From IMG/VR virus record IMGVR_UViG_3300028802_000015, positions 1 to 61,297 of that record: DNA of 61,297 nt; one strand, 5' to 3'. Positions 6,178 through 13,754 of this stretch are shown one piece after another (positions within the stretch are counted from its first letter, which is position 1; every line of letters starts with the position of its first letter). The stretch is from a virus. Under the pieces are notes generated by a model. That model was not told the DNA's origin, ran no database searches, and worked only from the letters and a program-made list of their open reading frames with translations. The position numbers and the translations under genes are program-made.

Positions 6178-7437
6178 GTGACACAGATCAACCGCGTGCA
6201 GATCGGGGACCGTCTCCACTCGTTCCCCGAGTTCCACGCTCTCCCTCCAGGGACCACCATCGGGACCCGCGCCGGTGACCGGGCCCCGTTCACCAAGGGG
6301 GAGAACGGGTTGTGGGTCAGCGTCAACACCTACGACCGGAACGGCATCTCGCCGGAGAACAACTTCTCCCTCGGTTACATGCGGGTCCTGACCTACCCGG
6401 ACAACTACACCCCGGAGCCCGCGGTCCCGCCGACGCTCACCCAGTTCAAGTGGCAGTTCCGTGACTACATGTTCGCGGCGCAGGAGATGCACGGCGTGTC
6501 GTTCGACGCGGTGAACCGCGCGATGCGTGAACTCGAAGTCACCGACGACCTGTTCCCGCTGGGTGTGGAGATGTTCATCGAGTCCAGCACCGAGCGGGAG
6601 CGACTGCCGGAGGGCACGATCATCGTGTCCGGCAACCCGCAGGACGTGTCACGCAGCGGCGCGTTCATCCGCGAGCCGAGCAGGTGGCGGGCACTGGGCC
6701 TCGGTCTGCTGCGCGAACCGCGCCGCGGCTACTCGGCCTACGTGGAGGCGATGCCCGGGTCGTCCGCTCCGCCGGACTGGTGGACTGAGATCGGCAGCAG
6801 CGCGGACGAGGACGCGGTGCTCGCGTTCAAGCAGCGGGCGTACCAGGTGTCGATGAAGGTCAAGTCCAACCAGCAGTGGTGCTCGACGTTGGAGTCGTGC
6901 ATCTCCCGGGTCGGGCTGACGCCAGAGATCATGCACATCCGCAACGTCGGCGACGTGCGGGTGGGTGACCAGGTGAACCCAGAGACGGCGCGCACGCTGC
7001 CGGTGGGCACGGTCCTGCGGTGGCAGTCGCAGGACCACCAGGCCACCCGGGTGCAGTGGTTCGTCCGTGACGACTCGGCGCAGAACTTGGCGCGCACCCG
7101 GCGGGTGTGCGGCTACCGGGAGGACGGGCTGGCGCTGGTCCACTACGCCCGGCGGATGGAGGTCATGGCGTTCCCGCCGCCCGAGGGTGGGTGGATGCAC
7201 CTGTCGGTTGACCTGGTTCGTGCGCTGCCGTCGATCGCACCGGGCACGGTGCTGGCGTACCGGGTCGAGGAGCCGCAGTACATGGTGGCCCGGGACCACC
7301 GGATCTCTGGGATCTACGACGTGATCGGCGGTGCGAACGGTCAGCCTCCGGCGACGGGGCAGCACCGTCTCGCGGACTTCGACAGCAGCGAGCAGTTGTT
7401 CGTCGCCCGGTTCGCCCTGCCTGAGGCAACGGCATGA
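6178..7437 (+). CDS. large protein with repeated LPxGT beta modules, 419 aa
   Basis: GTG start after AGGAGCAGCCA. At least three segments share a pattern of Gly-Asp, then L-P/A-x-G-T-x-[ILV], then a charged strand: VGDRLHSFPEFHALPPGTTI (8-27), VGDQVNPETARTLPVGTVL (about 261-279) and DLVRALPSIAPGTVLAYR (about 344-361). The unit also occurs in the protein at 7768 and in small actinophage proteins with the pattern F-x-x-LP-x-GTVV. Function is unknown; the shared unit suggests a ligand-binding beta domain used in tandem. Confidence 0.7.
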   Translation: MTQINRVQIGDRLHSFPEFHALPPGTTIGTRAGDRAPFTKGENGLWVSVNTYDRNGISPENNFSLGYMRVLTYPDNYTPEPAVPPTLTQFKWQFRDYMFAAQEMHGVSFDAVNRAMRELEVTDDLFPLGVEMFIESSTERERLPEGTIIVSGNPQDVSRSGAFIREPSRWRALGLGLLREPRRGYSAYVEAMPGSSAPPDWWTEIGSSADEDAVLAFKQRAYQVSMKVKSNQQWCSTLESCISRVGLTPEIMHIRNVGDVRVGDQVNPETARTLPVGTVLRWQSQDHQATRVQWFVRDDSAQNLARTRRVCGYREDGLALVHYARRMEVMAFPPPEGGWMHLSVDLVRALPSIAPGTVLAYRVEEPQYMVARDHRISGIYDVIGGANGQPPATGQHRLADFDSSEQLFVARFALPEATA

Positions 7438-7745
7438 CCGCCGAGCAGCACCAGGCGGGCCCGCCGGTCACGTCCCTGGATCAGGTGCTCAACCAGTTCC
7501 AGGGTGTGCCGGACGGCTTGAAGCAGGCGCTCATGGACCGCGAGGACAACATCGCGGACATGCTGCGGCTGGCCGGTGCGCAGTACGGGACGTTCCCGCA
7601 GATCGTGGCGGAGGTGCTGTGCCAGGTGGGACTCGGCACGCCACCTACGACCGAGGAAAGGGCCATGATCCACAACCAGTTCCACGCCGTGATCGAGGAG
7701 TTGCGGCGGCAGTTCGGGGTCGGCGACGACCCGACCAACCTTTAG
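7434..7745 (+). CDS. helical hypothetical protein, 103 aa
   Basis: ATGA overlap with the 419-aa gene. Predicted all-helical (LDQVLNQFQGVPDGLKQALM, IHNQFHAVIEELRRQFG). The stop TAG falls in the palindrome at 7741-7753. Its position between the two LPxGT proteins suggests a partner role. Confidence 0.65.
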   Translation: MTAEQHQAGPPVTSLDQVLNQFQGVPDGLKQALMDREDNIADMLRLAGAQYGTFPQIVAEVLCQVGLGTPPTTEERAMIHNQFHAVIEELRRQFGVGDDPTNL

Positions 7746-7753
7746 TCACTAAA
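7741..7753 (+). repeat. TTTAGTNACTAAA site 9 (centre C)
   Basis: Supplies the upstream stop codon. AGGAGCAGCC follows directly and the ATG at 7768 is 15 bp away. Confidence 0.92.
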
Positions 7754-7767
7754 CCAGGAGCAGCCAG

Positions 7768-8709
7768 ATGACAACGACAGCAGAAGCACCAGCAACCATT
7801 CCCATCCCAGCGGTCGGGCAGGTGCTCGCGGCAATGGTGGAGTTCGAGGCCCTGCCGATCGGGTCGGTGGTCCGCACCACCGGCTCGGCACCGGACTCGT
7901 GGGTCCGGGTCGATGACCGTGGGGACGGGACGCACATGTGGCGGACCGTGAGCGGGGCGACCCTGCCGATCCGGGGGGCGAACTTCGCGGGTGCGATCAC
8001 CTCGGGGTACGTGACGGTGGCGAGTATCGGCGGTGAGGCAGGGAGCAACGAACCGATGGTGTCCTCGGAGCAGGTGAAGGTGGGTGACACCTTCTTCCAG
8101 TTCGGCGCGCAGGACCGGGCGTTCGTGGTGGTCCTGCTCGACGCGGGGGCGCACGAGTGCCAGGTCGCGGAGTTCGTCCGCAACCAGGAGGGGGTCATGG
8201 TGTTCAACCGGATGACCCACTGCTCACGGAACTACGTGGTCGCCCGGCCGCGCTACCCGGTGACCCCGGACTGGGCGCAGGCGGTGATCCCGATGGCTGT
8301 GCTGCTCTACAACCGGGGCTCGGCAGCGGGGGCGACCGGCATGGCGGAGGTGCCCGAGGGGTTGGTCAACGACCTGACCCGGTACGGCCGGGAGGTGGAC
8401 GACGGCGACTTCGACGCGATCCTGCGCAGGCACAACCTGGTGGAGACGGACCACCGGATCGCGGTGCGGATCGAGGGCACGTCGGAGTGGGCACCGACCC
8501 GGGCTCAGGTGACCCAGGTCGGTGTGCTGGCTCCTGACCTGTTCCTCACGGAGGGGGTCGAGGGCACGGTCCAGGTCCGCTGGTCGCGGGTGGTCGATGT
8601 GACCAGGACCGGGCGGGGCTGCCAGTGCAGCACCATCAGCGATGGTGACGTGACGGGCTTCCTGCCGCCGAACACGACACGCTTCACGCACACCCAGACC
8701 TGCCGCTGA
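7768..8709 (+). CDS. second LPxGT-module protein, 313 aa
   Basis: ATG after AGGAGCAGCCAG. Residues 15-60 (VGQVLAAMVEFEALPIGSVV, then a W-containing strand and DGTHMWRTVSG) match the module seen in the 419-aa protein. Later parts include VGDTFFQFGAQDRAFVVVLL and a Cys pair near the end (GCQCST). The two proteins may form one system with the helical protein between them. Function unknown. Confidence 0.7.
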   Translation: MTTTAEAPATIPIPAVGQVLAAMVEFEALPIGSVVRTTGSAPDSWVRVDDRGDGTHMWRTVSGATLPIRGANFAGAITSGYVTVASIGGEAGSNEPMVSSEQVKVGDTFFQFGAQDRAFVVVLLDAGAHECQVAEFVRNQEGVMVFNRMTHCSRNYVVARPRYPVTPDWAQAVIPMAVLLYNRGSAAGATGMAEVPEGLVNDLTRYGREVDDGDFDAILRRHNLVETDHRIAVRIEGTSEWAPTRAQVTQVGVLAPDLFLTEGVEGTVQVRWSRVVDVTRTGRGCQCSTISDGDVTGFLPPNTTRFTHTQTCR

Positions 8710-8749
8710 CTGTCGGCACGGTCCGATAGGCTGGGTCAACCAGCCCCAG

Positions 8750-8762
8750 TTTAGTAACTAAA
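8750..8762 (+). repeat. TTTAGTNACTAAA site 10 (centre A)
   Basis: Lies after the stop at 8709 and 81 bp before the next start, just ahead of two hairpins. Confidence 0.92.
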
Positions 8763-8770
8763 CAAGACTT

Positions 8771-8818
8771 CGTAGACACACAGGGTGTCTGCGAGGCCGG
8801 TCGGAGAGTCCGACCGGC
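8771..8818 (+). ncRNA. two tandem stem-loops, structured leader or small RNA candidate
   Basis: Bases 8771-8779 pair with 8785-8793 (9 bp, one G-T, loop ACAGG). Bases 8796-8805 pair perfectly with 8809-8818 (10 bp, loop GAG). Neither is followed by a T-run, so they are poor terminators. They sit between site 10 and the ribosome-binding sequence GATCGGAGCAAC at 8828. Class assignment is inference. Confidence 0.45.
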
Positions 8819-8842
8819 AAGGGCACAGATCGGAGCAACTGT

Positions 8843-9172
8843 ATGAGCACCATCCGCGAGACCGTCAGCGAGCAGATGCGGGGCAGTCGGCTGTCCTCCT
8901 ACGTGCGGGAGGCAGAGCCGGTCATCTCCGCGCTGGAAGCGCGGGAGTGGGACATGGCCGACGCGCTGATCGAGGCGGGGACCCGGCTGGGTGCCAGCCG
9001 CACCCAGGTGACCGGGGTCCTGGTGGACGCCGGGGTCCAGACCCGGCCCGCGCCGGTGTCCGTCCAGAGCAACGGCGGCAGCAACGACCTGTTCGCCCAG
9101 ATCGACGCGCTGCGGGACTCGGTGAACCAGATCAACCAGGCGCTCGACACGATCGTGCGTCAGTCCCGCTAG
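8843..9172 (+). CDS. hypothetical protein with coiled-coil tail, 109 aa
   Basis: GATCGGAGCAAC at 8828 sets the start. N-terminal helices (MADALIEAGTRLGASRTQVTGVL) could form a helix-turn-helix. Residues 85-107 have the heptad spacing of a short coiled coil (IDALRDSVNQINQALDTIV). Preceded by a structured leader and followed by two strong hairpins, so likely its own transcript. Function unknown. Confidence 0.7.
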   Translation: MSTIRETVSEQMRGSRLSSYVREAEPVISALEAREWDMADALIEAGTRLGASRTQVTGVLVDAGVQTRPAPVSVQSNGGSNDLFAQIDALRDSVNQINQALDTIVRQSR

Positions 9173-9178
9173 TCCACT

Positions 9179-9214
9179 GACCAGGGGTGCCCGGCATGAC
9201 GGGCATCCCTGGTC
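9179..9214 (+). terminator. 15-bp stem hairpin
   Basis: Bases 9179-9193 pair with 9200-9214 with one G-T wobble and a 6-base loop. It starts 7 bases after a stop codon. There is no long T-run, as is common in high-GC actinobacterial terminators. Confidence 0.65.
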
Positions 9215-9225
9215 TCCCTATTCGT

Positions 9226-9268
9226 CGGTGGGGCGTGGCTCTCGGCTGCTCAGCCCTGCGCCCCACCG
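9226..9268 (+). terminator. second hairpin, 10-bp stem
   Basis: CGGTGGGGCG (9226-9235) pairs with CGCCCCACCG (9259-9268). The intervening 23 bases contain a further small stem. It sits in tandem with the 9179 hairpin, before the gene at 9285. Confidence 0.5.
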
Positions 9269-9284
9269 GCCAGGCAGGAGGCTT

Positions 9285-9551
9285 ATGGAACACACCACGA
9301 AACTGCTGCTGGCGCTCGGGATCACCGAGTGGTCCAGCGTTTCTGCGCATATGGAAGCCATGCGCAAGGGCGGCATCTCCATCCCGACCGACGTGTTTGT
9401 GAACGTGGCTCGGGAGACTGGCTTCCTCATCCGGCAGTGGCCCATCGAGCATGGGCAGACGCCTGAGGGTGTGGTCGCTGAGGCCCGCCGGTATGTGACG
9501 GCGCACCTGGATGAAGCGGAGGCGCTGCTCGGTCAGGTGGCGACGGTATGA
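9285..9551 (+). CDS. hypothetical protein, 88 aa
   Basis: GCAGGAGGC lies just before the ATG. Helical, with EWSSVSAHMEAMRKGGISIP and a helix RRYVTAHLDEAEALLGQV. Coupled to the next gene by ATGA. It begins the DNA-metabolism run that includes SSB. Confidence 0.7.
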   Translation: MEHTTKLLLALGITEWSSVSAHMEAMRKGGISIPTDVFVNVARETGFLIRQWPIEHGQTPEGVVAEARRYVTAHLDEAEALLGQVATV

Positions 9552-9874
9552 CCAAGCGGAAGGGGGACGAGCCGGTCAGTGAGATCGCTTGGGAGGACCC
9601 ACCGCCCAAGCGCACCACGTATGACTGGCCCGCTATCGCTGACAAGTTGCGGGCGAACCCGATGGAGTGGGCGCTGATCTTCCGCAACGACCGCACGTCT
9701 GTGGTCAATGCGATGAGGCAGGGGGCGATCGGTCCGCTGCACCGGGACCTGGGGTTCGAGTACCGCACGGCGAACAACATCCGTGAGCCGGAGCGGCGGT
9801 GCGATCTGTACGTCCGGTGGAACCCGGAGAAGGTGAAGCCTCTGCGTGAGGCGATCCGTGAGGCGAAGCAGTGA
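9548..9874 (+). CDS. hypothetical protein, 108 aa
   Basis: ATGA overlap at the start. The pattern YDWPAIADKLRANPMEWALI with a later C-D-L-Y-V-R-W resembles small conserved actinophage proteins with a helical DNA-binding look. Function unknown. Confidence 0.7.
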   Translation: MTKRKGDEPVSEIAWEDPPPKRTTYDWPAIADKLRANPMEWALIFRNDRTSVVNAMRQGAIGPLHRDLGFEYRTANNIREPERRCDLYVRWNPEKVKPLREAIREAKQ

Positions 9875-10257
9875 ACGTCATGGTCTGGCTCAACGGCAAG
9901 ATCACCGGGGTGACGTTCATGTACGAAGATCACCTGATCGACCACGTGTCGTTCTCGACGTTCGGCTCGTGCCGGGAGGCGGACCTGTCCGGCACGAAAC
10001 CTTTCTTCGGCAAGTGGGAGAGGCGGCGCACGTTCTACCGGGTCCCGGTGTCGAAACTCCCACCGGCTTTCATCGACGCGGTGGCATGGTCCAACCAGTT
10101 CATCAACAGAGGAAAGGCGGAACAGCGTGGTGCTCCCGCATGTGACGATCGAAGGACGGATGGTGGCGGACCCGGAACTACGGTTCGCACCGTCGGGCAC
10201 GGCGGTGGCGAAGTTCCGCCTGGTCGCGTCGAGCCGGAAGAAGAACGACGCGGGTGA
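9871..10257 (+). CDS. hypothetical protein overlapping ssb by 131 bp, 128 aa
   Basis: GTG start coupled by GTGA. Residues 1-85 look like a folded beta-rich protein (MVWLNGKITGVTFMYEDHLI). The last 43 residues are read out of frame over the SSB gene and are Gly/Arg/Pro-rich, so probably disordered. Either the long overlap is real or the ancestral stop was lost. Confidence 0.6.
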   Translation: MNVMVWLNGKITGVTFMYEDHLIDHVSFSTFGSCREADLSGTKPFFGKWERRRTFYRVPVSKLPPAFIDAVAWSNQFINRGKAEQRGAPACDDRRTDGGGPGTTVRTVGHGGGEVPPGRVEPEEERRG

Positions 10258-10564
10258 GTGGGTGGACGACCGGGTGTTGTGGATCAACGTCACGTCGTTC
10301 AAGCAACTCGCGGAGCATGTGGCGGAGTCCCTCGGGAAGGGTGACCTGGTGGTGTGCACGGGCAGGTTGCAGACCGACGAGTGGACCACGGACAGCGGTG
10401 AGAAGCGGTCGCAGACGGCCCTCATCGCTGACGCTGTGGCTGCGTCGTTGCAGTTCCGCACGATCAAGCACGGTGAGGGCCAGGTCGCCAGGTCCTCCGG
10501 TGCACCCGCGGACGCTGACCCGTGGGCGTCCGGTGGCGGTCAGGCAGAGGAGCCGCCCTTCTAG
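10127..10564 (+). CDS. ssb: single-stranded DNA-binding protein, 145 aa
   Basis: OB-fold SSB family. It shows the usual order: VTIEGRMVADPELRFAPSG, then AVAKFRLVASSRKK, then WINVTSFKQLAEHVAESLGKGD, then GRLQTDEWTTDSGEKR. The C-terminus ends DPWASGGGQAEEPPF, with the acidic tip that recruits partner proteins in bacterial SSBs. GTG start after GGAAAGGCGG. It acts in replication and recombination together with the annealing protein at 18968 and the primase at 11533. Confidence 0.93.
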   Translation: MVLPHVTIEGRMVADPELRFAPSGTAVAKFRLVASSRKKNDAGEWVDDRVLWINVTSFKQLAEHVAESLGKGDLVVCTGRLQTDEWTTDSGEKRSQTALIADAVAASLQFRTIKHGEGQVARSSGAPADADPWASGGGQAEEPPF

Positions 10565-10601
10565 TTGACACGCGCCCTCGACCCGCCAGGGTCAATAAGA
10601 C
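10565..10601 (+). promoter_or_regulatory. possible promoter region after ssb
   Basis: TTGACA at 10565 and TAAGAC at 10596 are too far apart (25 bp) for a standard pair. GACCC and GGGTC form an inverted repeat between them. It resembles the three GTTGAC-N7-GTCAAC promoters only partly. Confidence 0.3.
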
Positions 10602-10622
10602 TCAGTTCGTAGGTCCATCAGA

Positions 10623-10635
10623 TTTAGTAACTAAA
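10623..10635 (+). repeat. TTTAGTNACTAAA site 11 (centre A)
   Basis: Lies 21 bp before the ATG at 10656, with AGGAGG between them. Confidence 0.92.
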
Positions 10636-10655
10636 CCAGCCACACAGGAGGCTTG

Positions 10656-10940
10656 ATGCCCACCGCAGCACGGCAGTCCGAGACCGAGGTCACCGGCAAG
10701 GACCGGGACGGTCTGCTCCGCAAGGCGTACAGCGCCGCAGCCAAGGAACTGCGGGAGAACCACCGCGACGAGTTCAACCAGTTGCAGCAGAAGCACGCGA
10801 AGGAACTCGGGGTGGAGTGGTCGCCCCGGCTCAACGCGGAGGAGCGGGCGGCAGCGCAGATGGAGGCGCTGTTCTCGGAGTTCCCCGGGCTGCGTGAGCG
10901 CTACGCCGCACAGGCTGAGGACGACGCCGAAGGGGAGTAG
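10656..10940 (+). CDS. charged helical protein, 94 aa
   Basis: CAGGAGGC lies upstream. A TTG three bases earlier is an alternative start. Almost entirely charged helix (LRKAYSAAAKELRENHRDEF, LQQKHAKELG), ending in an acidic tail. Likely coiled coil. Function unknown. Followed at once by a strong hairpin. Confidence 0.65.
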   Translation: MPTAARQSETEVTGKDRDGLLRKAYSAAAKELRENHRDEFNQLQQKHAKELGVEWSPRLNAEERAAAQMEALFSEFPGLRERYAAQAEDDAEGE

Positions 10941-10949
10941 ACGCAAGGC

Positions 10950-10983
10950 GGGACCCGGCCGATATGGGAGTCGGCCGGGTCCC
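10950..10983 (+). terminator. 13-bp perfect stem-loop
   Basis: Bases 10950-10962 pair exactly with 10971-10983 around an 8-base loop, ten bases after the stop at 10940. High-GC terminator-like structure without a T-run. Confidence 0.65.
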
Positions 10984-10990
10984 GGGCGAG

Positions 10991-11002
10991 GATCGGAGCA
11001 AC
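10991..11002 (+). promoter_or_regulatory. orphan start-associated sequence GATCGGAGCAAC
   Basis: Identical to the sequence that precedes starts at 4130, 8843, 16875 and 60381, but here no start codon follows at the right distance. Probably the remains of a lost gene. Confidence 0.5.
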
Positions 11003-11036
11003 CAGTCCTCGGGCCTGAGCGTACAGCCTCGGGCCG

Positions 11037-11066
11037 TTGGACACGCACCCCTGACGGGTCTAGGTT
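11037..11066 (+). promoter_or_regulatory. sigma70-like promoter candidate
   Basis: TTGGAC (11037-11042), 18-bp spacer, TAGGTT (11061-11066). It would transcribe the small genes at 11150 and 11209 after a leader with an imperfect hairpin near 11090-11116. Confidence 0.45.
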
Positions 11067-11149
11067 CGGCTCCACAACAAGCGAACGCCGCCCCTGCTGA
11101 CAACAGGAACGGCGCTCTAACCAGTTCCGCGCAACCGGAAAGGCTTGAA

Positions 11150-11212
11150 ATGGAAACTAACACACCTGCCCCATTCGCGGTGGTACGCCACGCGGACGGG
11201 GCTTCGTTGTGA
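11150..11212 (+). CDS. 20-aa peptide, possible leader
   Basis: GGAAAGG lies 8 bases before the ATG. The reading frame METNTPAPFAVVRHADGASL ends overlapping the next GTG (GTGA). It may be a leader peptide or a real micro-protein. The 210-base stretch before it has only regulatory-looking sequence. Confidence 0.35.
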   Translation: METNTPAPFAVVRHADGASL

Positions 11213-11370
11213 GCGGGGCCAGCCTCCGCTCCCGCACCTCCCCGGTGTGCCCCCTCTGCGGCATCCCGGCGGAGAAGGGCCAGTCCTTCCGGATCGGCCG
11301 ACACCGCTGGCACGCTCAGTGCCGTGTTGCCTACGAGTCCACCCGTGCCCGCAAGGCGCACGGGCCGTAG
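11209..11370 (+). CDS. zinc-finger mini-protein, 53 aa
   Basis: GTG start coupled by GTGA. CPLC at 14-17 with H34, H37 and C40 gives a CxxC...HxxxxC metal site followed by a basic tail (TRARKAHGP). Probably binds nucleic acid. It is followed by 130 bases without a recognisable gene, up to the palindrome at 11503. Confidence 0.6.
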   Translation: MSGASLRSRTSPVCPLCGIPAEKGQSFRIGRHRWHAQCRVAYESTRARKAHGP

Positions 11371-11502
11371 CGCTGCCCGCCTGAGGGAAGAAGGGCTCCC
11401 CACCCCGGCCCTGCCAGTACCCAACCGGCTGTCCATTCGCCGAGACGCGCCGCACCCAGGGGTGGGGTCTGTGCCCAACCAGTCCCCCAGTCACGTCAGC
11501 CG

Positions 11503-11515
11503 TTTAGTCACTAAA
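11503..11515 (+). repeat. TTTAGTNACTAAA site 12 (centre C)
   Basis: Lies 18 bp before the primase start at 11533, with AAGGG following it. Confidence 0.92.
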
Positions 11516-11532
11516 CCCAAGGGATGCAGAGG

Positions 11533-13083
11533 ATGGATTCTTATGAGCGGGTGCTCGGTCTGCTGGAACGGATCACGGGAAACGGATCTTCGGTTCGCGC
11601 TTCCTGTCCCGTTCCGAGTCACGGCCAAGGCCGCGGCGACCGGAACCCCTCGTTGTCCGTCACGCACTCCGACGGCAAGACGCTGCTGAACTGCATGAAC
11701 GGGTGCCACCCGCAGGACGTGCTCATGGCGCTCGGGCTCGAATGGCCGGACCTGTTCGATGAGCCGATCACGAACGAGCGCGGCGTGAAGGTCGCCGAGT
11801 GGAAGTACCAGCGGCCCGACGGTGAGGTTCACTTCACGGTCGAGCGGTGGCAGAAGTCGGACGGCGGCAAGTCGTTCGTGCAACGGGTCCCCGGTCACGT
11901 CGGAGACGACGGTCGCCCCAAGGCCGGATACCCGAAGGGGTTCAAGCCGTGCCTCTACAACCTCCCCGCTGTTCTCGCTGCGGCCGGGGCGGGCGAGGAG
12001 GTGTGGATCGTGGAAGGTGAGAAGTCGGTCAGCGCAGCCCGGCACCTCGGGCTCACGGCCACCTGCTCACCGAACGGCGCGAAGGCATGGCGCGACTACT
12101 ACACGTCGTGGCTCAAAGGTGCGTCGGTCGTCAACATCGTGGCCGACAACGACACCGACGGGCAGCGGTACGCGGGCAGCGTCAGCGCATCGTGCCGGGC
12201 CGCTGGGCTCAAGACGAAGGTGTGGTCCACACCGGTCAAGCACAGCAAGGCTGACCTGTACGACCACGTGCTCGCCGGGCTCACGGTCACCGACCTGGTG
12301 CCGCTCGCGGTCAACCGGCTCCGACCTGCCGGGTCCACGATGAGCGGGCTGCTCAGCAAGGACTACCCGCCGGTGCGGTGGGCGGTGGACGGGCTGATCA
12401 GCGCCGGGCTGACCCTGTTCGGCGGGTCACCCAAGTTGGGCAAGTCCTACGTGGCGCTCGACCTGGGCCTCGGGGTGGCCTGCGGTGGGCTGGCACTGTC
12501 CACCCTGCACTGCCAGCAAGGCGACGTGCTGATGCTGGCGCTCGACAACGACACGGAGAGGAGAGTCAAGGAACGCTCGCTGTACCTGTTCGGGAACGTG
12601 ATGCCGGACTACGCGGTCCCGATGGAGGTGCACACCGAGTGGCCGGTCGGCGCGGACGCGTTGGCTGCCTGCCAGGAGTGGGTCGCGGACAGCGACAACC
12701 CGCGGATGATCGTGATCGACACGCTGGTCAAGGTCGAGCCGTACTTCGACGGCAACGGTGTGCAGAACTCGTACGCCGTGAGCAGCGAGGTGCTGTCCCG
12801 GTGGGCGAGGTTCGCGGCCGAGAGCAACATCGCGGTCGTCGCGATCCACCACGACCGGAAGCGGGGCAACGGCCAGGCCGAGGACGTGGACTGGCTCGAC
12901 AGGTTCACTGGGTCACGCGGCATCACCGCCGCGGCGCAGACCCTTCTGATGCTGGACGCCAAGAGAGGAGAGGACAAGGGAGTGCTGCGGGTGGCAGGCC
13001 GTGACATTGAGACTTCCGACTTGGAGATGACCCGGGTCGGTCGGTCATGGGCGGTGCTGTCGATGGTCCCGCAACCTGTTTAG
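11533..13083 (+). CDS. DNA primase/helicase: TOPRIM plus RecA-like ATPase, 516 aa
   Basis: The N-terminal zinc-binding region (C21, H26, then C-x-x-x-C at 55-60) is followed by a TOPRIM domain at about 155-215 (VEGEKSV, DNDTDG). Residues 285-500 carry a RecA-type ATPase: Walker A GGSPKLGKS, Walker B MIVIDTL, sensor IHHDRKRG. It should prime and unwind phage DNA. An ATG at 11524 is possible, but AAGGG sits at correct spacing only for 11533. The stop TAG lies in site 13. Confidence 0.88.
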   Translation: MDSYERVLGLLERITGNGSSVRASCPVPSHGQGRGDRNPSLSVTHSDGKTLLNCMNGCHPQDVLMALGLEWPDLFDEPITNERGVKVAEWKYQRPDGEVHFTVERWQKSDGGKSFVQRVPGHVGDDGRPKAGYPKGFKPCLYNLPAVLAAAGAGEEVWIVEGEKSVSAARHLGLTATCSPNGAKAWRDYYTSWLKGASVVNIVADNDTDGQRYAGSVSASCRAAGLKTKVWSTPVKHSKADLYDHVLAGLTVTDLVPLAVNRLRPAGSTMSGLLSKDYPPVRWAVDGLISAGLTLFGGSPKLGKSYVALDLGLGVACGGLALSTLHCQQGDVLMLALDNDTERRVKERSLYLFGNVMPDYAVPMEVHTEWPVGADALAACQEWVADSDNPRMIVIDTLVKVEPYFDGNGVQNSYAVSSEVLSRWARFAAESNIAVVAIHHDRKRGNGQAEDVDWLDRFTGSRGITAAAQTLLMLDAKRGEDKGVLRVAGRDIETSDLEMTRVGRSWAVLSMVPQPV

Positions 13084-13091
13084 TCACTAAA
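13079..13091 (+). repeat. TTTAGTNACTAAA site 13 (centre C)
   Basis: Provides the primase stop codon. AGAGGAGCAACC follows directly. Confidence 0.92.
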
Positions 13092-13119
13092 CCGAGAGGA
13101 GCAACCGACGGCGTACTGC

Positions 13120-13269
13120 ATGGCCCGATGGGAGGCGGGTCGGGTCATGGTTGACGCCGAGACTGGCTCGGTGTTCACCACCACACCGGTCACTCATGTG
13201 TGCGAGGAACCAGCAGGTCACGACACGCCCTGTAGATGCGTCTGCGGGCAGACGAGGAGCAACCAATGA
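13120..13269 (+). CDS. Cys-rich mini-protein, 49 aa
   Basis: The ATG at 13120 is 18 bases after AGAGGAG, longer than usual. Six small strands end in CEE...CRCVCGQ, a compact metal site. Its TGA overlaps the next ATG. Start uncertain. Confidence 0.5.
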   Translation: MARWEAGRVMVDAETGSVFTTTPVTHVCEEPAGHDTPCRCVCGQTRSNQ

Positions 13270-13754
13270 GCGAACCAAGGTTCGAGACGGACCTAGAGAC
13301 CATGCTCACCAACATGCGCAAGGCGGAGGAGCAGGCCAACAGCAGTCTCGCTCCCGAGCAGGAAGCGGTGGTGTACGGCGAATACTGGGTCCGGTTCCTG
13401 CCGGACCGGCTGGTGATCTTCGGGTACGTCATGCCGCGCGACGAGTTCCTTGCGTCCGAGCGGGCACTGGCCGACCCCGCCGACGCCGCGTACGCCGAGA
13501 TGGAGATGGCCGGGATCACCGACCACCACGACCAGTCCTACGCCCGCGGCTACCGGTTCGGGTGGTGCTACTCCACGGTGGAACCCACCGGTGAGCCGGG
13601 CTCCACCCACATCGCGAACGTGTGGCCGATCAGCCAGGGCACCTACGAGCAGGCCAAGGCGGTCGGCTGGCAGATCGACCTGTTGCCGCCGGACGGGAAG
13701 ATGGAGTTGGAGGCCGCCTACCAGGGCTACCGGAACCACATCCGCGGCCAGTGA
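13266..13754 (+). CDS. hypothetical protein, 162 aa
   Basis: GAGGAGCAACC precedes the ATG. Mixed alpha/beta: EYWVRFLPDRLVIFGYVM, then HHDQSYARGYRFGWCYSTVEP and a helix near the end. Coupled to the HNH gene by GTGA. No family recognised. Confidence 0.75.
   Translation: MSEPRFETDLETMLTNMRKAEEQANSSLAPEQEAVVYGEYWVRFLPDRLVIFGYVMPRDEFLASERALADPADAAYAEMEMAGITDHHDQSYARGYRFGWCYSTVEPTGEPGSTHIANVWPISQGTYEQAKAVGWQIDLLPPDGKMELEAAYQGYRNHIRGQ

Noticed and set aside
11040-11080. tRNA T-arm-like GGTTCGGCTCC
   Set aside because: Flanks do not pair into T-stem or acceptor stem. No cloverleaf can be drawn.
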